Source: Phytophthora quininea (lineage: Eukaryota; Oomycota; Peronosporomycetes; Peronosporales; Peronosporaceae). From it: DNA of 64,000 nt. The stretch is taken from assembly GCA_011947345.1 (NCBI GenBank), contig JAAVTG010000142.1, positions 62,001 through 126,000 on the forward strand, written 5' to 3'. The notes below the pieces were generated by a model. That model searched no databases and had not been told where the DNA came from. It was given only the letters and a program-made list of their open reading frames with translations. Made by a program: the position numbers and the translations under genes. Of the stretch, positions 56,005 to 64,000 are shown piece by piece (within the stretch, counting starts at the first letter, position 1; each line of letters opens with the position of its first letter).

Positions 56005-57156
56005 TGCGGGTACATTCGTTGTAATCACGCGATCAGCAAACCGTAGCAATCGGCCTTTGAAGTGATTATCCGATCTGATCGCTTCATGCTGTGACTCTGA
56101 TGTAACAGTGAAACAATAGTAGCTAAGAGACCTTCGCGCGCACTTGCGCGGCTGCGTACTACCATTACGCTGCAGTGATCCGACAGGTTGTCCGTTCCGC
56201 TGTTTTGTTTGCAGTGCACGATTTCACTGCTCGCCGATCCGCCAGTTTGAACTATCAAATGTAGTTAAGACCGAGAGCATCAAAGGCAAACGTGTGTGCA
56301 GTTGTAGAGGAGTCAACCTTCCATGCTGAACTATAACGCCTTCTACTGGAAATCCGTGTTGCCCGCCAAAACCTCCTGGGCAAAGTAGAGTCATCTATCC
56401 GCAGTACATCGTTGTGGCATTCGGGCTCGTCGCCAGATCTCTCTTCTAGCTGTGATGATGACACAAGAAGATTCTACTTTTCAACATTGCTACTGTTTGT
56501 CTTGCCGCATCGGAAATCCGATTTTTTATTGATTGGAAACAACTCAGAAACCGCCTACCAAGCTTTATTCAATTTGGAAACGCTGACGCGGTAGCCGCAT
56601 GTCTGCAGTTTGAGCGTCACTGGACAGATTTCTATCAGAGTTAGCGTTTGGACAGCTCCGAGAAAATTTCAGCTGAAGATGAGTAGCTTCTCCAGACGAC
56701 GCGCTCCGCGCGCGATTCGGCAGTGAGGTTTTGGACTGCGGCAGCGACGACGGCGATAGTGACACTAAACACCCCGACAACTTACCCGAATCCAGTTTCG
56801 ACGGTATTATGACAAATGCTCTTGATATGGCTCGTGAAATTATTACTAACACTCTTAACGTATCTGATACCATCGCCAAACTGAGTTCGCAGTACCCGCA
56901 CGTTCAAAGCCAGTGCGAACTTGCTGTCTCAAATGCGATCTACGTCGAAAATTCTATCAAGTACCTAACTAAACAGCAGCTATAGGAACTATTGGTCCCT
57001 CCCATGGGTACGGTGGATTCTATCCAAGCATTTCCTGATGCTCCGACTAGACGTTTTTAGATTGATGAATGCTTTCATCCCGTTCCGTCGCAGGTTTTTA
57101 GCAAATATGATGGAGGCGTACCAGAGAGTTTACCCGAGTTCCTAACCATCGCGCAA

Positions 57157-58900
57157 GTGTCTTTGGCATTGAATTTCTGGCAACATGATGCATTCGAGAC
57201 AGTCTCTCGTAATCTTTTGTACGCTTACATGAGAGATGTGGAAGAAGCCCTTGGTGAAGTCGACACACGTGAACCATATGGATTGCAGTCACAATTAATA
57301 GCTTACTTAGCTGTCACCGGTAAATCAAGAGATACCCATGCAAATATATCATTTGCCGAGAAATGGGATCGAGAGGGGACTGTGGAGATCATGGCTTTCA
57401 CCGGGGTGGCTGCGAGAAACATCCAAGGAAGAACTATGCACTCTGCTCGTAACTTAGACATTTTAGGCTTCGGTCAACGGAATCAACCGACTATGAAAAT
57501 GAAAGCCGAGTACCAAAAGGTTCTGCTCACGATTGTCGACGAAGTTTCAATGACCGACGAGGGGCTTCTCGGTAGCGTCAATCTTGTATCCAGAGCAATG
57601 TCTGGAAATTTGAGGATGCACATGGGAAGCACGTGCTTCTATGCGGAGATTGGTTCCAGATCCTTCCTGTCGGGGGAATAGCTTGTACGTATCCGATTGA
57701 CGCTTTGAGATGCCTAGATTTCTGAAATATTTGATGTTCTCACAGGTTTTGTACGTCCTGCGGAAACATACTATCGCGCTGGTTTCGATGATACCGAACC
57801 ATTAACTTCGTGGGTTTTCTGACTAACAGCATTATATCTAGAAAGGGTGCTCTGTACGCGTCCATCCTAGAGGAGGTACGTTGAGGACGGCTTTCTCCAA
57901 CTCACATAGAATCTCTTAACAATTGCCTCGCTAAAATTTCTTCGATTGGTCAAGTGTCTCCAGCTTTATTCAGACCCGTGGTCGTCTCAACAACAAACAT
58001 GCTCCGCTGCGCTGTTAGCAAAGCGGCGGCTTTCGAGATCAGCTCTGGTAGTGGCCGTCATCTGTATGCGTTTACAGCTGAGGCTTCTGCAAAATCGGCA
58101 CACATATTTCAACGCGTTCTGGACACTAACGACAATCTTACTCAGCGAATTCCAATGAGATTATACTCCTTTATCGGCATGCCGGTTATGATCACGCAGA
58201 AGTCGCCTCGTTTGTAAAATATGGCCGCAGTTTCTAATGGTACCATGGCCACCATCGCTGGGTACTATCCACCCATACATGACAGCAACACGGTGCCAAT
58301 GGAGGCAGCTGAAATCACAGTTCTGTAACTGCAGCAATCGCCAGACCTCATCTTAGTCCGGCTGCATGAAAGTAAAGATATCCTCGTCGCTAGTTTCCAA
58401 CCCAGAATCATTGGCGTTCCGAAAACTTCTTCAAGCATCAACTTCAAGAAGATCCTAAACTTAGGCCAAGCTTCCATAACTATCCAACAATTCCCGTTAG
58501 TACCCGCGTTTGCCTACACAACAGAGAAACTCCAAGGCAAAACGTGCTCGGATGGCGTCGTCGTCACGCCACTCCATCGCTACGGAGTTGTGCCCCGCAA
58601 ACACTTTACGTCGCGCTGTCCCGAACAACAACACTCAACTTACTCACTCTAGCGCAGCCTATGACCTCTGACTATCTTGCCAAATTCACGCCCAACGAAG
58701 CCGCCGCCCAAGAAATGAAGCGACTCATAGTAATAATTGAAGAGCCTCCTTACATTACACCAGATCAGCAACTCCTGTTTCAAGTATGGAAAGCAGAGCG
58801 AGACACCGTGTTGATAGAACCATTGAACGAGCGCTTACGTACTCTAAAACAGCTGGTATCCAGCCATAGCACTCACTATTCCTCTCCAGGTACCCAAGAA
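57157..58900 (+). pseudogene. Decayed PIF1-like helicase (transposon or Helitron type)
   Basis: Pieces in three frames match PIF1 family blocks in the right order. A damaged Walker A reads AVTGKSRDT with the GTGKT lost. Then come IMAFTGVAARNIQGRTMHSA (Ia), LTIVDEVSMTDEGLLG (motif II), VVVSTTNMLRCAVSKAAAFE, YAFTAEASAKSAHIFQRVLD, LYSFIGMPVMITQ, AFAYTTEKLQGKTCSDGVVV and LYVALSRTTTLNLL (motif VI, near 58600). Stops and frame changes between blocks (for example 57682, 58218, 58327) are not limited to homopolymers, so this is a true relic. Related helical sequence begins near 56735. Confidence 0.8.
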
Positions 58901-58945
58901 CCCGTCCTACGAGGCCCCAGCGCTCCATCCAATACGGAGTGTGGA

Positions 58946-59712
58946 GATTATATAACACATTATATAACAATTCGTAATTCGTATTGGTGCGGTCTGCAAC
59001 TAGCGGACACGTGGTACACTACAAGTATTATAGTACGTAGTACAGCGTAGTACAGTGTTCACAGCATTTAGTGTTAATAACATTATTCTTCAACACAGGA
59101 GTTGTGTCAAGGTCACACCAATTAGGATTACTCACAGTAATTGAAAACTAACAGCCATTAAGGCACCATCAATTAGAGTTAATCTATAAGACATCTTCTC
59201 AGAGTTCTTGGTCTTCTGTTTCTGCTTCGACGTCAACTGATACCGGAGTTCCTAAGAAATGGTACTGGTGGCGACAAGTCTGATATCCAAGGAAAATCGA
59301 AGCTGATTGTAGGGTTGGCTGTCGGCGGCGCGTCGGAGGGGTATTGTTTGGATATGAACAGGCAGTGATACTTGAGGTTGCAGAACTGTGAAGGTTGATA
59401 CCATTCTCAAAAGTGCCGAGTGCAAACATGATTACCGCGCTAGAAGCCGAGTTGGCTGACCAAGTGGAGGAGGGTAGTCGTGCTCCATTTCACGTCGTCG
59501 ATGACATCCGCCAGTTTATCTCCGACGACAATCCGAGGTCTTCGATCAACGTCTCGCTAGAGAGGTGTGTCGTGTCCGTCACTGAGGGACTGCTGCCCTA
59601 CCACCTGGAACTGATCACGCGCTCGCCGAACATGCTGAAAATGTCACCTCTCTGCTTGGCAAACTGAGTTGCAATGGAGAGATTTCGGTTCATCAGATAC
59701 TTCTAACCGAAT
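58946..59712. other. AT-rich non-coding stretch
   Basis: TATA-rich sequence with short repeats such as TAGTACG and TTATATAAC. A frame at 59395-59667 is open for 90 codons but unrecognised. No support for a gene. Confidence 0.4.
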
Positions 59713-59933
59713 GTGTAACGGATCCAGATCCGTTGTTTACGGTACGTATTGAGTTGAAGTTTACGGATAGTTTACGGGACGAGTTTACGGACGGTGTTGC
59801 TGTGGCCTAGAGCGCCAAGGACACCTAGCAAGCTAACCAACAATATACTTCTGCTTTTGCCATCGAACCCCCAAGACGCTTCCACCACACAGTAGCACTT
59901 GTCATGCAGTATCAAGTTAACCTGCCGTCGAGC
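59713..59933 (+). mobile_element. Possible LTR or 5' leader of gypsy element
   Basis: Upstream of the gag frame lies TGTAACGGATCC, a 7-bp hairpin (ACGGATC/GATCCGT, 59718-59733) and four TTTACGG words between 59736 and 59795. A TGTAACGG start is plausible for an LTR, but no matching 3' copy is in the window. Confidence 0.3.
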
Positions 59934-59984
59934 CTACCCAACAACCCCATAGTGAAGTCAAGTTAAAATTTGCCATCGCGAAAA

Positions 59985-60578
59985 ATGGACCAAGTTGGAC
60001 CACTGCAAAATATTGCCGACCTCACGCAGTTCTTCGCTCAGCGGCAAGCCCAACTTCAGGGCCAGTTTCAAGAACAACTCGCGGTCCAAAGGGTCCGTTT
60101 CGAAACTCTCGCGGCGAAGCCCCTCGCTGCTCGGAAGGCTGAACCACTACAGTATCGTGGCACGCTGGGTGAAGACCTGGAGCTTTTTTTTACCATTGAG
60201 CAATACTATGCGGATCAACACCCCATCATCGTGAAAAACTTGTCAACATTTGTGACGATGATGTCGTGCCATCTGGCGCCGACACCGATGAACTGGTACT
60301 GTCAGTTCATCATGGACTGTGATCACACGGAGATCACGCGCACCTGGACCATGTTCAAAGCTGCGCTGAATTTCTTCACGGTGTCCCCAGACGCCAGCGG
60401 CACATATAGTATTGCGGTAAAAAGTGGGGATATCCCTGGAAATGCTATTGCCACAGCTTATGCGGCTTTACCTCCTACCCTAGCCGAACGAAGGAAAATC
60501 GCCGGTAACCATCCGATGGAGTGTGCCATGTACTTTGAGCGCGTCATCGCAGTGGCCATCGAGGATATCCTCGGGTGA
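59985..60578 (+). CDS. Retrotransposon Gag-like protein
   Basis: Intact frame of 197 codons starting MDQVGPLQNIADLTQFFAQR. A Gln-rich coiled segment is followed by PLQYRGTLGEDLELFFTIEQ, NWYCQFIMDCDHTEITRTW and TMFKAALNFFTVSPD, the layout of Ty3/gypsy Gag capsid (a short path to YRG..LE.F, then W..F). The frame stops at 60578 before any zinc knuckle, and no protease or polymerase follows, so the element is truncated. An inverted repeat lies 160 bp downstream. Confidence 0.6.
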   Translation: MDQVGPLQNIADLTQFFAQRQAQLQGQFQEQLAVQRVRFETLAAKPLAARKAEPLQYRGTLGEDLELFFTIEQYYADQHPIIVKNLSTFVTMMSCHLAPTPMNWYCQFIMDCDHTEITRTWTMFKAALNFFTVSPDASGTYSIAVKSGDIPGNAIATAYAALPPTLAERRKIAGNHPMECAMYFERVIAVAIEDILG

Positions 60579-60737
60579 GACACAGCCCGAGCTTGACCAA
60601 AGCGAGGTGGTGGCATTTTGGGGTAGTTAGGGCTTTTGGTGAAGCCGCTGAAACCCAACAGGCGGTAGACCTTCATGCGCATTTCGCATATGTGGTTGAA
60701 TGGCTTCCCAGATCACAGTATTTAGTGATGGTGGGAG

Positions 60738-60815
60738 AAATAGTGTTAGTTTTGAATTAGTGTTATTAACAGTAATATGTGTGAGACCTTGCAGCCATAA
60801 AAACTAACACTATTT
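60738..60815. repeat. 16-bp perfect inverted repeat
   Basis: AAATAGTGTTAGTTTT at 60738-60753 is the exact reverse complement of AAAACTAACACTATTT at 60800-60815, with 46 bp between. It could be a hairpin, a tiny MITE-like unit or two element ends facing each other. Confidence 0.8.
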
Positions 60816-60824
60816 TCGTGCGAA

Positions 60825-61256
60825 ATGGAAGACGGCTTTTCACACGGACGCCCAGTTCTCATAACAACCTCTACGCTCACTCGCGGTCTCCGATTTACCA
60901 TGCCTTCTACTCCACCAACCTCACCAACTTGTCCGTCACCGCCAACTCCGCTTCACCCCGATTTACCTGCCCCATCGACGCGGCCCTATCTCATTGTGAG
61001 TGCTTTGCAAAGAGCTCAAGGCTTCGCGGAAAAACACCAACTAGAGCGCAGAGCCCAGAGCTCCTCCAACAATGAGGGCATAGAAGTCGTGCGAGTGGTT
61101 GAAGAGATCTCTTCGCATACTTCCGAAGCATCCGACAGCGAAGCAGCAGCGCCGACAGTACCAGCAGAAGAAATAGCAACGAAGACTGGAAACGGAAGCG
61201 TCAAAGTTAGCAGGTCGTTCCAAAAACCGAAAAGCTTGGAGTTTTTCGGTGGATGA
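60825..61256 (+). CDS. Unknown ORF in transposon-rich region
   Basis: 143 codons from an ATG at 60825. Pro/Ser/Thr-rich start, then a helical part (LIVSALQRAQGFAEKHQLERR) and an acidic Ser/Glu part (VEEISSHTSEASDSEAAAP). No family recognised. It lies directly after the inverted repeat and before a transposase-like relic, so a mobile-element accessory protein is possible. Confidence 0.35.
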   Translation: MEDGFSHGRPVLITTSTLTRGLRFTMPSTPPTSPTCPSPPTPLHPDLPAPSTRPYLIVSALQRAQGFAEKHQLERRAQSSSNNEGIEVVRVVEEISSHTSEASDSEAAAPTVPAEEIATKTGNGSVKVSRSFQKPKSLEFFGG

Positions 61257-61860
61257 TTCAGCAGAACAAAGTTAACAGGAAGTTCTTGTTTAAACGCAGG
61301 ATAGACGCGTTTTCAGAGTGCTTTCGTGCTGCTTCTGCCTCAGTCAACTTTATGAAGGCATCGCGATGGTGGAGTGACCGTGAGCGCTTGTGAAAGTATG
61401 TGAGGAACAAGACAATCGAATGTCTGTTCAAACTGTTCAGTCTGGTGTCCGCGAGCACTTTCTTTTGAAAGCCTTGCCTGGACGGGGGCGGAATCGTGAC
61501 CCGTGGACCGAGTGGCTGGAGAAGGAGCTACTCGATCGGTTCCATCGTTTGCGTAAAGTTGGATTGAAGCTCTCGCCATCCGTGTTGGTTACTGTCCCAG
61601 CATGTGAGTTTCTCTGTCATGAAGTCTTCCCCGCAACGCCTTTTAACCAGTCTCCGTCTACCGGCCATCGTAAGATGCGGTCCATATTGGCTTTGCCCCC
61701 GGATGCTTGCTATCGGTCACCGCTGCCTCGCAACTGCTCTTCAATGGTCACCACCGCTGGCTAGTGACTGTGGCCATGATGTACCTCTAGACTCGATATG
61801 GAGCTCCCGCGGCCAACAAAGATTGGTGCCGTCGTGGACTACGCCATCGAAGAAGCATGA
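61257..61860 (+). pseudogene. Transposase-like relic
   Basis: Broken frames read KFLFKRRIDAFSECFRAA and WWSDRERL, then GRGRNRDPWTEWLEKELL and RFHRLRKVGLKLSPSVL. The second part resembles the helix-turn-helix region preceding DDE transposases in oomycete genomes. No catalytic domain remains. Family assignment is tentative. Confidence 0.4.
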
Positions 61861-61904
61861 CCAAGTGGTATTGACATCTATCCCCCACTTCGAAAGCCCA
61901 GCCT

Positions 61905-62106
61905 TCGATCGCTGTATGTGTTCGTCCGGCCCTCGTGTTGGCGAGTACGGCTGTGCCTGCATTAACTTTATTACGAACACAGTATGCAATGACAAGAACT
62001 GCAGTAGCGGTATGGGATGTGGCAATCGGTTTATCGGATCATACCCGCTGACACTCATCCGAACGTATACCGGTAAATGCATGTGTCATTGTGTACTTCG
62101 TCACTG
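61905..62106 (+). pseudogene. AWS (pre-SET) zinc-binding fragment
   Basis: The frame reads CMCSSGPRVGEYGCACINF, NTVCNDKNCSSGMGCGNRF and LTLIRTYTGKC. The Cys spacing and C..C..G..CGNRF match the AWS domain that precedes SET methyltransferase domains. The SET domain itself is missing: the frame stops at 62104, where unrelated sequence starts. Confidence 0.55.
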
Positions 62107-63183
62107 ATCGGCAATATGGATAGGAAACGTTGAGGTAACCCCTGCTACACGTTGCAGCTTGGCCAGCACAGTGTCGACGGGCGTACTATGTTCATTGATG
62201 CCATCCAGTTCGGGAACACATGTCGTTTCGTTAACCATTCTTGCGGGTTTTCGAGTACCGAGATGGCGTCTCGGCGCGCGTCGGTATATTCGCGCTGTGC
62301 CACATAGATCCACTCCAGGAAGTGTGCAGCGCACCGCTAGATATTCGAAGCTACCATTTCGATGTCGGTGCGGATGGTCTTGCTGCGTGGAACACCGGCG
62401 CGATAAACGGTGTGTAACCCAATACTGGCACCCTTCTCGATCCACAGCAACAACGACTTCGGCCAAATAAGCGGATGGGCGTTTCTGGCAGCATCGGCAC
62501 TTCCGCCAGACCAAGCTGACCAGCTACTCTCACCAGCCGCCACGGAAGCATATTGTAATACATACACAGACACATCATACTCTGCTTCGGCAAGCTGAAA
62601 GTTCGTCTTGCGCCAGTCTTTTGTCCCCCGATCCATTATCAGAAAGAATATTTCATCCTCTTCCAGCTCTACGGCCACCGCCTGCTTCGCCACTTCAGGA
62701 TTGGTCTGTTGCGAGCTCTCTCAATCTCGGGCCGAGCTCCTGGTGGATTTTGAGCACCAAGGAATCAAAAGCAGGGGTGGTCTTTGCTGAAAACATTTCC
62801 TGGCATACAGACGCACGCCAAACCACGGCGTCTAAGATCAGCGTTCCCAGACTGCTGGAGCATTTCCAGCCCAAACGTTTTGCTAAGCTGCCGCCAACTT
62901 TTGTGTTTCCCAGAGAAGGAAAGCGGCAAAGTGTCTGGGTCGATAACGCGCTTGTAAGGTTCTCTGGCCCCACACGCTCCAATTTGAGGCCAATAGCAGC
63001 AAGTAGATCGTTCTTCGGTGACACATTCGGCGCTTGCGGGGTCGGCTCCAGCTCTTCCTCAGAGCTCGATGGCCCGACTCTTGTTCCAACACGTCCCTGC
63101 CGCTCTCCAGTCTTGGTCACTTGACAGCATGAGCCCCCCACTTCCTCTGGTCGTCCTTCCAGATCCCTTCGTGCATGACACAA
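62107..63183 (-). pseudogene. Broken frames of an unknown protein
   Basis: On the minus strand, open frames 63183-62695 and 62693-62337 read on in the same direction. Pieces include MDRGTKDWRKTNFQLAEAE and VLKIHQELGPRLRELA. Composition is coding-like but interrupted, and I recognise no family. Probably a transposon-derived relic. Confidence 0.3.
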
Positions 63184-63235
63184 TTAGAATATCACAATCT
63201 AAAAACGCGCCTACCCCCATTGTGAACCCATCAGC

Positions 63236-63745
63236 ATGTCGGATGAAGATGCTATCTACTCTTGGCGCTCGCGACGAAAGGAGCTGCTCGTTGAATCAGA
63301 TGGGGTGAGTATTTCGTCCGAAGACGACTGTGGTTTGTCCGATGTCGCCGACGAGGACGGTGCCTCGTCGGGAGGCGACTACGACAGTGATGCTTCTTCC
63401 GAAGACGAAGCCAAGTGCGGTGAGGCTGTTCTTGGATCTTCTCGGAAAAAAGTATTGAAAACCTCAAAATTATCGATGATTATCAACATCACATGAATGG
63501 CGTTGATATTAGTGATCAGTAGCGCAGTTATTACTCCGCACAGCTAATCCAAGAGCGCAATTGGATGCCTCTGTTCTATTGGATGCTGGATACCACAATC
63601 GTTAACATCCACAGGCTCCATAAAGTTCAACTGGGCAAGTCTGCAATGAAGCACTTAGATTTTAGGCTGGACTTGGCGTGGGAAATGATGCTAGACCCTA
63701 CCAGGAGAGGCTTTCGGTCTCGACACCGCGTAAGTAGATAATTTC
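63236..63745 (+). pseudogene. piggyBac-type transposase remnant (N- and C-terminal pieces)
   Basis: The 5' piece (63236-63496) encodes an acidic Ser/Asp/Glu leader starting MSDEDAIYSWRSRRKELL. From about 63470 another frame reads HHMNGVDISDQ, a stop at 63521, then LIQERNWMPLFYWMLDTTI and VNIHRLHK. This is the H-GVD-DQ..WW..F..LLD..I-NA block at the end of piggyBac transposase domains. The catalytic centre between the two pieces is deleted and a stop interrupts the second. Sequence from about 63750 to 64000 is AT-rich with nothing recognised. Confidence 0.65.
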
Positions 63746-64000
63746 GAGTAGTCGAGTTATAAACTAGAAACTAGATCTAAATAGTCTAGTAACGTTTTCT
63801 AACATTGTCGGGCACGAAGGGATACGACCGTTCACATAGTGAACTCTAGTCAAGGGCTGTTTTAAACAATAAATTCACATTAGGCTGCAGATTTCTAAAA
63901 AAACATGGCATGACGCTGACTGTTTTGCTTTAGCTGACCGAACTGCTTTTAGCTGAGAGAATAGCGGTCGCTTGGCCAGGGTTTCGCATCAGCGGAGATA

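Noticed and set aside
57157..58900. Functional PIF1 helicase
   Set aside because: Walker A is lost and there are stops and frame changes outside homopolymers.
52557..64000. RXLR or Crinkler effector genes in the repeat-rich part
   Set aside because: No frame shows a signal peptide followed by RXLR..EER or LFLAK-type motifs.

Overview
The window is nuclear eukaryotic DNA, most likely from an oomycete of the Phytophthora/Peronosporales type. Genes are closely packed on both strands. They have few introns, which are mostly 50-80 bp with GT..AG ends. Gene neighbours are often tail-to-tail within about 100 bp. The right end holds fragments of retrotransposon, PIF1-like helicase and piggyBac-like sequence. 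The species is an inference; only the gene style supports it.

Layout. 1-1677 (-): 5' part of a mitochondrial 2-oxoglutarate dehydrogenase E2 gene with two lipoyl domains. 1827-20031 (-): three head-to-tail copies of a large gene inside a ~6.1 kb tandem array (array 2110-18560). The predicted protein has a coiled coil, tryptophan-containing repeat motifs, two KYG-type helical modules, one transmembrane segment and a very long acidic tail, which ends in DDEL in two copies. 20686-52556: a gene-dense housekeeping block. It holds an SNF2/Rad5-like ATPase, a cyclophilin, molybdenum cofactor sulfurase, a BAR-like protein, an SCP/CTDSPL2-type phosphatase, VPS28 (ESCRT-I), an unknown membrane protein, an alpha/beta hydrolase, MCM4, a Fanzor (eukaryotic TnpB-like RNA-guided nuclease), a fragment of an endonuclease/exonuclease/phosphatase protein, DGAT2, a formin with a PDZ-like domain and eight novel repeats, a Cys-rich protein, SF3A1 and HSCB. 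52557-64000: gene-poor and repeat-rich, with gag fragments, a decayed PIF1-like helicase, an AWS-domain fragment, a piggyBac remnant, and short direct and inverted repeats.

The items most worth attention are these. (a) The Fanzor gene upstream of MCM4 keeps its three RuvC catalytic residues and has three consecutive hairpins just past its stop, a candidate guide-RNA scaffold. (b) The recently amplified array encodes a predicted type II ER-membrane protein with a KDEL-like tail, and its copies abut or overlap. (c) The formin carries tandem repeats resembling the KMG..EGLD motif of WASH-complex CCDC53, placed where an FH1 domain is expected.

A caution applies throughout. Many reading frames break by one base exactly at homopolymer runs, where one more base would restore a conserved protein. 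MCM4 and most of the formin remain open. I read most breaks as consensus undercalls rather than pseudogenes, and I give gene spans across them.
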